Origin: an uncultured Eremococcus sp.
Lineage (GTDB): Bacteria > Bacillota > Bacilli > Lactobacillales > Aerococcaceae
NCBI GenBank assembly: GCA_943914835.1
Contig: CALUDO010000025.1
Location: forward strand, 1 to 12,544
DNA length: 12,544 nucleotides
Direction: 5' to 3'
Below, one piece after another: positions 5,946-12,544 of this stretch (within the stretch, counting starts at the first letter, position 1; every line of letters starts with the position of its first letter). The notes beneath the pieces are model-generated. The model did no database searches and was not told the origin of the DNA. It was given only the letters and a program-made list of their open reading frames with translations. The position numbers and the translations under genes were made by a program.

Positions 5946-8666
5946 ATGCCAGAAATTCCATATAAAGAGATGGTTTCTATCAATGAAAACTATCAAAATC
6001 TTAGAATTTTTGTTAAGAATCTCAGCCAAAAAGTCGACCAATATAAAAGGCAATATTATGATTATGTCCAAGAAGAGAAAAATTTTTATTTAGAGGAAGC
6101 TAATGGGGAAGCCCATCGCTTGACTGGCTATCCCTTGGATGATGAGAGTCAACGTGAAGTTTTAAAGCGTATCAAGTTAGATCCAAGTCGGGCAGATTTT
6201 CAGGGTGGTCAATACATAGCTAATTACTTGCAATATAAACGAGACCATGCTGACACGCTAACAATTCTTCAGAAAATTAGCGATAAAGTGGATGACATCG
6301 GGGAAAATATTTATCAGAAGTCCCTCTTTTCTAGAATTAGCTGGATGTTTATCGGAAATGAATCAAAGTATAAGATACTTGACCGGACTGAGGAAATGCA
6401 AAGTCTAAACAAAGAATATCTGAAGCATGAGAAGGACTTGAGTGAACTAAACCAGATAGAAGTCACTGATCAAGGTGACGATCTATCAAACTTACAGGCC
6501 AGTCCCGATTTAGCAACTACCGAAAGAACCTATGCAGAATATCAAGAGCTAAAGGAAATTGAAGATCAAATCGACCAAATTACCAAAGATTATTTAGAAT
6601 TCCAAAGAACCTACGATGAGCGGATGTATGCTGCTCGAGATAAAATTGACTACATCCATGATAATGGGTTGACCCAAATGATCAATGCGACCAAACTTGA
6701 TACCCTCACTGAATATCAAAAGGATAATCGGAGTCTATTTGATATGGCGGCAAGTAAGGGAATTCAATACCTAGGGGATATTTTAAGTCCAGAAGCCATG
6801 ATGGAATCCTTCTATTTTCCCGAATACGCCTCAAAACGATTAATGGACATTAAAACCGAATTTACTAAGGAACTCCGGACCTATGAGAAAGAACGGGTAA
6901 AAGAGCGGCGGAGTGACCAAGCGAATGAAGATATTTTGCGAATGATTTATGCCATTCGCATGAAACGGGACCTGGTCTCTCAATTGGAAGAAATTCAGGC
7001 CCTGGTTTCTGGGGAAGATTCACCAAGGCATTATATGAATCAGAGGGTATATTCATTCTGGTCCTATCAGAATAAAATTAAATCCCCGGACCAAACTGAG
7101 TCAGAATTTAAAGCCTTTCTAGAAGACTTAAAGGCTTATCATTTGGAAGATATTTCATATTCTGACTTTCTGCAAGTCTTGGACGAACTTTCTTATGATG
7201 AACTCCTGACCGATTTCAAAGAGCATGCCGCTGACTACTATGCCATCATGGAGAAGTACTTCGATGAATTCAAAGCAAGTGGTCACCTCAATGGTAAAGG
7301 ACTCTTATCTGATGAAATTATTCAAGAAATTCAAGCCTTTATCCTGAACGAAAGTAAAATTAAAGCCACCCTTAGGTCTTGGCAGGACTTCGGTAGTAAG
7401 TATGCTTTGGTCCAGAAGAAGGTTCTAGTAGGGGACGAAATGGGATTAGGTAAGACCCTCTTGGCCATTGCTGCCATGGGACACTTGGCTGCCAATCGGA
7501 AAAAGCACTTTCTTGTTGTCTGTCCCAAGAGTATAATTATCAATTGGCAACGCGAAATTCTCAAGCATTCCTATCTGAGGCCTTATATCCTGCACGGGGT
7601 TAAAGAACACCGGGACCGGATGGTTGAAGCATGGAAAGAGGCAGGGGGCGTTGGGATTACAACTTTTGCTACGGCCCGCCGATTAGATATCTTTGATATG
7701 TCCTTAGACCTATTAACGGTGGACGAAGCCCATTATGTTAAGAATCGTTATTCTCTAAGAGGAGAGTCGGTTAAAGAGTTAACCGATAATAGCAAGTATG
7801 CCATTTATCTGACAGGGACCCCTATTGAGAATAAGTTGAAAGAATTCACGACCTTACTTTCCAACCTTCAACCAGACATCGGCAAAGAGGTTATGTCGCC
7901 AATGGTCTCCTCATATCCTGAAAAGTACAAGAAGATCATTGCTCCAGTCTATATTCGTCGCACTAAGGAGGATGTTGCCTTGGAATTGCCTGAACTCCAA
8001 CAGGTTGAAGAGTGGACCGAGTTTGGTAAAGAAGAGTTTGAAATTTATAAAGAGGCTGTCCAAATGGGTAAGTTTATGTTGATGCGACGAGCCGCCTGGC
8101 TATCCTATAAAGAAGAGAGTGAGAAACTCAAACGTCTGGCGGAATTAGTTCAAGACGCCAAAGAAAATGGTCAAAAGGTTATCATATTCTCTTTCTTCAG
8201 AGAAGTCATGCAATTGGTGGCCGATAAGTTAGGGTCTGATGCTGTCCAACAAATTAATGGAGACGTACCGACCAAACGTCGCCAAGAAATTATTGATGAA
8301 TTCAAGGAGTCGGATGATAAGGTGGCCTTGATTGCCCAGGTCAATACGGCTGCCCATGGATTGAATATTCAATTTGCCAATGTAATTATCTTCTGTGAAC
8401 CACAAATTAAGCCATCGCTGGAAAGTCAAGCTATTGCCCGGGCCTATCGGATGGGACAGGTTAATAACGTGACCGTCTACCGAATTCTAACTGAGAATTC
8501 AGTGGATGAATTGATGATGGAGATGTTAGAAATTAAACAACGTATTTTTGATGACTATGCTGATAAATCTGAAATATCCGAAAGCTTGAAACTAAATGAA
8601 GCCGCCATTGAGAAGAAGGTAACCGACAAAATACTACAATTAGAAAAAGCAAGACTCGCAGTCTAG
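5946..8666 (+). CDS. SNF2-family helicase/ATPase with a long helical N-terminal region
   Basis: This is a 906-residue cytoplasmic SF2 ATPase of the SNF2/Rad54 group, which moves along double-stranded DNA rather than fully unwinding it. Motifs appear in order and look intact: GDEMGLGKT (496-504, Walker A), DEAH (593-596), TGTP (623-626), a second lobe beginning near KVIIFSFFREV, and QAIARAYRMGQ (828-838, arginine fingers). The first 480 or so residues resemble no domain I recognise. They are rich in Glu, Lys, Gln and Tyr, with long predicted helices or coiled coils (about 10-55, 120-175, 190-235, 300-355). The ATG is preceded by the atypical ribosome binding site GTGGGGGT. The gene heads the island; its stop overlaps the AGGAGG of the hsdM-like scar, so it was built to be co-translated with that gene. 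Involvement in restriction or phage defence is inferred from the neighbours. Confidence 0.88.
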   Translation: MPEIPYKEMVSINENYQNLRIFVKNLSQKVDQYKRQYYDYVQEEKNFYLEEANGEAHRLTGYPLDDESQREVLKRIKLDPSRADFQGGQYIANYLQYKRDHADTLTILQKISDKVDDIGENIYQKSLFSRISWMFIGNESKYKILDRTEEMQSLNKEYLKHEKDLSELNQIEVTDQGDDLSNLQASPDLATTERTYAEYQELKEIEDQIDQITKDYLEFQRTYDERMYAARDKIDYIHDNGLTQMINATKLDTLTEYQKDNRSLFDMAASKGIQYLGDILSPEAMMESFYFPEYASKRLMDIKTEFTKELRTYEKERVKERRSDQANEDILRMIYAIRMKRDLVSQLEEIQALVSGEDSPRHYMNQRVYSFWSYQNKIKSPDQTESEFKAFLEDLKAYHLEDISYSDFLQVLDELSYDELLTDFKEHAADYYAIMEKYFDEFKASGHLNGKGLLSDEIIQEIQAFILNESKIKATLRSWQDFGSKYALVQKKVLVGDEMGLGKTLLAIAAMGHLAANRKKHFLVVCPKSIIINWQREILKHSYLRPYILHGVKEHRDRMVEAWKEAGGVGITTFATARRLDIFDMSLDLLTVDEAHYVKNRYSLRGESVKELTDNSKYAIYLTGTPIENKLKEFTTLLSNLQPDIGKEVMSPMVSSYPEKYKKIIAPVYIRRTKEDVALELPELQQVEEWTEFGKEEFEIYKEAVQMGKFMLMRRAAWLSYKEESEKLKRLAELVQDAKENGQKVIIFSFFREVMQLVADKLGSDAVQQINGDVPTKRRQEIIDEFKESDDKVALIAQVNTAAHGLNIQFANVIIFCEPQIKPSLESQAIARAYRMGQVNNVTVYRILTENSVDELMMEMLEIKQRIFDDYADKSEISESLKLNEAAIEKKVTDKILQLEKARLAV

Positions 8667-8675
8667 GAGGAAATC

Positions 8676-8777
8676 ATGTCAAAACAATTAAACCAAGCCT
8701 TATATAGTGCCGCTGATAACCTAAGGAGTAAGATGGACGCGATATTTGCTAGTCTGAAATATGAGTTAAAATTTTAA
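8676..8777 (+). pseudogene. Truncated hsdM (type I methyltransferase subunit) start
   Basis: An ORF of 33 codons has an ideal ribosome binding site (AGGAGG, 5-base spacer). Its first 22 residues, ending SAADNLRSKMDA, resemble the conserved N-terminus of HsdM subunits, which normally continue with EYKNYLLGLIFYKYLSD and run to about 500 residues. Here the match stops after MDA (about position 8741), and 11 unrelated residues follow before a TAA. The fragment cannot be a methylase. It marks the point where an original hsdM was cut and foreign sequence joined. It might still be translated as a small peptide. The similarity is short but sits exactly at a gene start, in the right context, with the right spacing. 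Confidence 0.65.
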
Positions 8778-8804
8778 TAGTTGGGTAGAAGTCAATCTTA
8801 GAAA

Positions 8805-9578
8805 GTGGGTTGCAATTTGCCAGAAAAGGAAGAAAAGATAATAAAAAGTAAGCATCGTGTCCAGAAACACGGTGAAGTTTTTACACCTAAGAAAATTGTT
8901 AACATGATGCTTGATCAACCTGGCATAAAAGAAGCTTGTGAGGATATAGATGCGACTTTTCTGGAACCCTCAGCGGGTGAAGGAGCCTTCTTGATTCAAA
9001 TCTTAGAAAGAAAACTGAAAATGGTTAAAGAGAGATACAATAATAGCTTTGCCCAGTATGAGAATTATTCTCTTTTTGCTTTAGCTACTTTATATGGTGT
9101 AGAGCTATTAGAAGATAATGCGCAACGCTGCGTTATGAATATGTATAAGGTTTTTAATGACTTCTATTGGCAAGTAGCGGAACAGTATGGTAAATCTACG
9201 CGAGATAAAATTTTTCATGCAGCACAATTTATTATTTCAATGAATATAGTTCAAGGTAATTTTCTGACTCAAGAACAGGCTGATGGACAACCAATTATTT
9301 TTAGTGAATGGAGAAGAATTAAAACTGGTAAAACTCAAAAAACTATCATGGTTCAACGGACAGACTATAGTTTAGAAGAAATTAGTCAGGGAGTGAATCA
9401 TGATAGTGGTCATATTTTTAACAATACTATTATTGAAGAAAATAATCAGCTCAGCTTGTTCGATTTCTATGATGATGAACTTGTAGAAGATAATAAAATA
9501 TACAAGTATATCCCATGTAAAATTGAAAATGTTTACCTAGAAGAATTGGAGGAAGTCAATGGAACGAACACGAATTAA
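8805..9578 (+). CDS. N6-adenine methylase-like protein lacking NPP(Y/F), with a clamp-binding motif
   Basis: This 257-residue protein has the front half of a gamma-type N6-adenine DNA methylase. GEVFTPKKIV (23-32) is followed by motif I, FLEPSAGEGAF (52-62), for SAM binding. YGVELLEDNAQRC (97-109) is the next acidic motif, and IVQGNF (148-153) is the strand that normally precedes the catalytic loop. No NPPY, NPPF, DPPY or similar motif follows; the sequence instead runs QPIIFSEWRRIKTGK. QLSLF (215-219) near the acidic C-terminus is the canonical beta sliding-clamp motif. No start is well supported: GTG at 8805 was used, and TTG at 8817 is an alternative. Its 3' end overlaps the next gene by 20 bp. 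It may be a SAM-binding partner or specificity subunit of the giant protein rather than an independent methylase. Confidence 0.8.
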   Translation: MGCNLPEKEEKIIKSKHRVQKHGEVFTPKKIVNMMLDQPGIKEACEDIDATFLEPSAGEGAFLIQILERKLKMVKERYNNSFAQYENYSLFALATLYGVELLEDNAQRCVMNMYKVFNDFYWQVAEQYGKSTRDKIFHAAQFIISMNIVQGNFLTQEQADGQPIIFSEWRRIKTGKTQKTIMVQRTDYSLEEISQGVNHDSGHIFNNTIIEENNQLSLFDFYDDELVEDNKIYKYIPCKIENVYLEELEEVNGTNTN

Positions 9579-12544
9579 ACCCTTTAAAAACTTAGATTTA
9601 AAAATATATGCATATACATTACCCCAGGTCCCAGATCATGATGGATATATTAAAATCGGAGAAACTTCACGAGAAGTAGTCTCGAGAATTCAAGAGCAAG
9701 TAGGGACGGCTGGTCTTACTCCAGATATAAAATTTTATAAATTAGCTAAACATCATAATGGACAATGGTTTCATGATAGAGATCTTCATCGCTATTTAAT
9801 TTCTCGCGGAATTCAACGTCATAACTTTGATACTAGTGCTAATGAGTGGTTTTATTTCAACGGACATCCAGAACAAGCCGAGATTTTGACTGATGAATAT
9901 ATTGCGTCTGTTCAAGCTAAACAACAAGTGGCAATCAAATCACTTGATTATGAACTGCGACAAGAGCAAGAGTATGCGGTTCAAGAAACTTTGGCATATT
10001 ATCAACGTGAAGAAGAGGGATCGGAGTATCTGTGGAATGCTAAACCACGATTTGGGAAGACTCTTACTAGTTATGATTTAATGATTAGGATGGGCGCAGT
10101 TAATACTTTAATCGTTACGAATCGCCCAGCGATAGCAAATTCATGGTATGAAGACTTTCATAAATTCATTAGTCATAAATTTCCAGAGATGAAATTTGTG
10201 TCTGAAAGTGATTCGCTTAAAGGTAAAGGTATGTCACGACAAGAATTTGTGGATTTTGCTATTTCAAAAGAGCAGGCCAAGCAAGTTGTCTTTATTTCCC
10301 TTCAGGATCTAAAGGGAGCACGTTTTGCTGGAGGACCATATGATAAATTAAATTGGTTGCCTGAAATAAAGTGGGATTTATTAATTATCGATGAGGCCCA
10401 TGAAGGTGTAGATACTTTAAAGACAGATAGAGCTTTTGATAGGATTCGACGTAAGTTTACTCTTCATCTATCTGGAACACCTTTTAAAGCTATTGCTAAC
10501 GAAAAATTTAAAGAAAATCAAATTTATAATTGGTCATATTTAGACGAACAAGAAGCTAAAAGTAACTGGAAACCAGAATTGGACACGAATCCCTATGAGA
10601 AACTTCCTACTCTTAGTTTGTTTACTTATCAAATGAGCCATATGATTGAAAGTCAGATAAGGAAGGGAGCTAATCTAGAAGAAGATAATAATATTGATTA
10701 TACCTTTGATTTGAATGAATTCTTTAGCACAAAAGATAATGGCTCATTCATCTATGAAGAAAGTGTTCAAAAATTTCTCGATAACTTAAGTTCAGGTAAG
10801 ATGCCATTCTCTCCGAGCGAATATCGTAACAAATTAGACCACACTTTCTGGTTGCTTCCGCGGGTTGCTTCAGCAAAGGCCTTAGAAAAACTTTTGAAGA
10901 AGCATCCAGTATTTAAAGATTATAAAGTAGTTTTGGCTGCGGGTGACGGTGAAAGCCTGGTTGATGACTCTGAAGAGTTAGATGAAACTCAAGAAATAAA
11001 TAAAAATCAAAAAAGCTATACTAAAGTAAAAGAAGCGATTCAAAATAATGATAAAACTATTACTTTATCTGTTGGGCAGTTAACCACAGGGGTAACTATT
11101 CCAGAATGGTCTGCGGTATTAATGTTAAATAATATAAAATCTCCGGCCTTGTATTTCCAAGCAGCCTTTCGCGCTCAAAATCCTTATGAATATGAAAAAG
11201 AAGGAAAATTATATCGTAAAGAGAATGCATATATCTTTGATTTCTCTCCCGAAAGAACTTTGATCCTATTCGATGAGTTTGCTAATAATTTAACACCAGG
11301 ATATTCTCAAACCAATCAGGAACGACATGATAAAATCAAAACATTGCTTAACTTCTTTCCAGTCATCGCCGAAGACGAGCAAGGTGAGATGAAGGAATTA
11401 AACGCTGAAGAAGTTCTGACGATTCCTAGAAAAGTTAAAGCCCAAGAAGTTGTGCGTCAAGGATTTATGAGTAACCTACTATTTAATAATATTGTGGGGA
11501 TATTTGGAGCTCCTAAAGAAATAATTGGTATTCTTGAAAAAGTTAAGCCGGAGGAAAACAAGAAACATAGTAAGGACTTACGACCAATTGAACTAGAAGA
11601 GCCAATGTTAAATGATGCTGGAGAAGTGGATATCCCTAATGAAATAATCATCAATCGAACCAAAAATATCTTTGGTGATAAGGTTTATCAAGTAGAGGAT
11701 AAACCAGAGTCAGCTTCAGTGACGAGCTTAACGAGTAATATTATGACATCAATTGAGGAAAATATTGATGAAGTTCAGAAATCCTTTAGTTTAAATAGAG
11801 CTCAAACCAATAAAGTAGTCCAAGGGATTAATAGTTCAATTAAAGACCTTGTTGAATCGGAAATGACTCTCTATACTCAACAATCCAGCTATCTTCAAGA
11901 AGATTATAATCGAACTTTGATGGACTCTTCTAATAGAAAGACCCTTATTGAACTAGACAAGGAATTGAAAGAAAAACAAGATGAACTCCGAAATTCTTTC
12001 CAAAAGAATATTGAAGAGGGAACCCAGAAAACCTTGGAGAAAACTATTGAAAATGAAAGCAAAAAAGTAGAAGAGCGTAAAAAAAATAAAACTGAAAATG
12101 ATGTCAGAGATCATTTAAGAGGTTTTACTCGGACTATTCCAGCTTTCTTAATGGCTTATGGTGACCGTAGTACAAGGTTAGAAAATTTTGAAGAAAATAT
12201 TGATCCCAATACATTTGTTGAAATAACAAGTCTAACAATAGATGAATTTAAGAAATTAAGAGATGGCTTTAATTATATCGATGATGAGGGGAATCGTAGG
12301 GAGTTTAAGGGCTTCTTTGATCAAACAGTCTTTAATGCTAGTGTGCAAGAGTTCTTTGAAAAAAAAGAAATCCTGGCTAATTATTTTGATGATTCGATTA
12401 AAGAGGATATATTTGACTATATTCCTAATCAAGAAACCAACCAAATATTTACTCCTCGTGGTGTTGTAAAAATGATGGTTAATAAACTTGAAGAGGAAAA
12501 CCCTGATATTTTTAAGAATCGAAATTTAAAATTTATAGATTCTG
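9559..12544 (+). CDS. GIY-YIG nuclease / SF2 helicase / N6-methylase fusion, 3' end beyond window
   Basis: An open frame of 995 codons has no stop before the window end. The ATG has GGAGG 6 bases upstream and overlaps the preceding gene by 20 bp, suggesting translational coupling. Residues about 13-105 form a GIY-YIG domain of the T5orf172 type: IYAYTL (16-21), YIKIG (30-34), Arg38/Arg43, DLH (75-77) and EWF (96-98). Where many relatives have Glu before LH there is Asp75. An SF2 helicase follows: KPRFGKT (162-168, Walker A), DEAH (278-281), SGTP (305-308), VGQLTTGVTIP (505-515) and QAAFRAQ (534-540). Residues about 735-855 are a charged, probably coiled-coil linker. A second methylase domain begins at IFTP (963-966) and is cut off at KFIDS, where motif I should follow. 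The order nuclease-helicase-linker-methylase resembles single-chain type ISP restriction enzymes, but with a GIY-YIG instead of an Mrr-type nuclease. Confidence 0.85.
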   Translation, partial: MERTRIKPFKNLDLKIYAYTLPQVPDHDGYIKIGETSREVVSRIQEQVGTAGLTPDIKFYKLAKHHNGQWFHDRDLHRYLISRGIQRHNFDTSANEWFYFNGHPEQAEILTDEYIASVQAKQQVAIKSLDYELRQEQEYAVQETLAYYQREEEGSEYLWNAKPRFGKTLTSYDLMIRMGAVNTLIVTNRPAIANSWYEDFHKFISHKFPEMKFVSESDSLKGKGMSRQEFVDFAISKEQAKQVVFISLQDLKGARFAGGPYDKLNWLPEIKWDLLIIDEAHEGVDTLKTDRAFDRIRRKFTLHLSGTPFKAIANEKFKENQIYNWSYLDEQEAKSNWKPELDTNPYEKLPTLSLFTYQMSHMIESQIRKGANLEEDNNIDYTFDLNEFFSTKDNGSFIYEESVQKFLDNLSSGKMPFSPSEYRNKLDHTFWLLPRVASAKALEKLLKKHPVFKDYKVVLAAGDGESLVDDSEELDETQEINKNQKSYTKVKEAIQNNDKTITLSVGQLTTGVTIPEWSAVLMLNNIKSPALYFQAAFRAQNPYEYEKEGKLYRKENAYIFDFSPERTLILFDEFANNLTPGYSQTNQERHDKIKTLLNFFPVIAEDEQGEMKELNAEEVLTIPRKVKAQEVVRQGFMSNLLFNNIVGIFGAPKEIIGILEKVKPEENKKHSKDLRPIELEEPMLNDAGEVDIPNEIIINRTKNIFGDKVYQVEDKPESASVTSLTSNIMTSIEENIDEVQKSFSLNRAQTNKVVQGINSSIKDLVESEMTLYTQQSSYLQEDYNRTLMDSSNRKTLIELDKELKEKQDELRNSFQKNIEEGTQKTLEKTIENESKKVEERKKNKTENDVRDHLRGFTRTIPAFLMAYGDRSTRLENFEENIDPNTFVEITSLTIDEFKKLRDGFNYIDDEGNRREFKGFFDQTVFNASVQEFFEKKEILANYFDDSIKEDIFDYIPNQETNQIFTPRGVVKMMVNKLEEENPDIFKNRNLKFIDS

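Noticed and set aside
6865..8429. Minus-strand ORFs inside the SNF2 helicase gene (6865-7056, 7331-7564, 8229-8429)
   Set aside because: They are shadows of the helicase frame with no promoter or ribosome binding site support.
12256..12469. Opposing short ORFs near the window end
   Set aside because: Both lie within the intact reading frame of the giant fusion protein and show no independent signals.
5946..12544. DISARM class 1 system (SNF2 helicase plus adenine methylase)
   Set aside because: No drmA, drmB or drmC-like genes are visible, the small methylase lacks its catalytic motif, and the third gene is a GIY-YIG/SF2/methylase fusion.

Overview
The window looks like a chromosomal segment of a low-GC Gram-positive bacterium, most likely in the order Lactobacillales. 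The reasons are strong AGGAGG ribosome binding sites, sigma-A promoters with TGn-extended -10 boxes, a T-box leader, a CcpA-type cre box, a LytTR/DUF3021 pair and oligopeptide-transporter remnants. A family such as Aerococcaceae would fit, but the species cannot be fixed by eye.

Layout. (1) Positions 1-616: a promoter and the 5' part of a T-box leader (probable methionine specifier) run straight into the last third of an oppF-type ATPase gene, with everything between deleted, and end at a strong bidirectional terminator. (2) 630-1974, minus strand: a GltS-family sodium/glutamate symporter with a near-consensus promoter whose -35 box lies in a perfect-consensus cre site. (3) 2176-4110: an arsenic-resistance operon, arsR-arsC-acr3, with an ATCAA-N6-TTGAT operator and its own terminator. 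(4) 4242-5266: a two-gene LytTR regulator/DUF3021 membrane-protein operon. (5) 5272-5422: mobile-element debris, namely the end of an IS3-type transposase gene and two IS-like ends joined as a hairpin. (6) 5444-5831, minus strand: a MazG-like nucleotide pyrophosphohydrolase. (7) 5902 to the window edge: a DNA-metabolism or defence island.

The island is the most interesting part. Its first gene encodes a 906-residue SNF2-type helicase with an unusual helical N-terminal half of about 480 residues. Next comes a 33-codon ORF whose first 22 residues look like the start of a type I methyltransferase subunit (HsdM), then stop matching. After this scar the sequence becomes visibly more A/T-rich. It encodes a 257-residue methylase-like protein with a SAM-binding motif I but no NPP(Y/F) catalytic motif, carrying a canonical QLSLF sliding-clamp motif. 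Overlapping it by 20 bases is a very large protein, open at the window end, that combines a GIY-YIG (T5orf172-like) nuclease, an SF2 helicase, a long helical linker and the start of a second methylase domain.

The simplest reading is that the SNF2 gene once led a type I restriction-modification operon. A different restriction-modification-like module replaced hsdMSR, with the breakpoint just inside hsdM. Whether helicase, methylase-like protein and giant nuclease-helicase-methylase now work together as one anti-phage system is inference. The 3' part of the locus lies outside the window.
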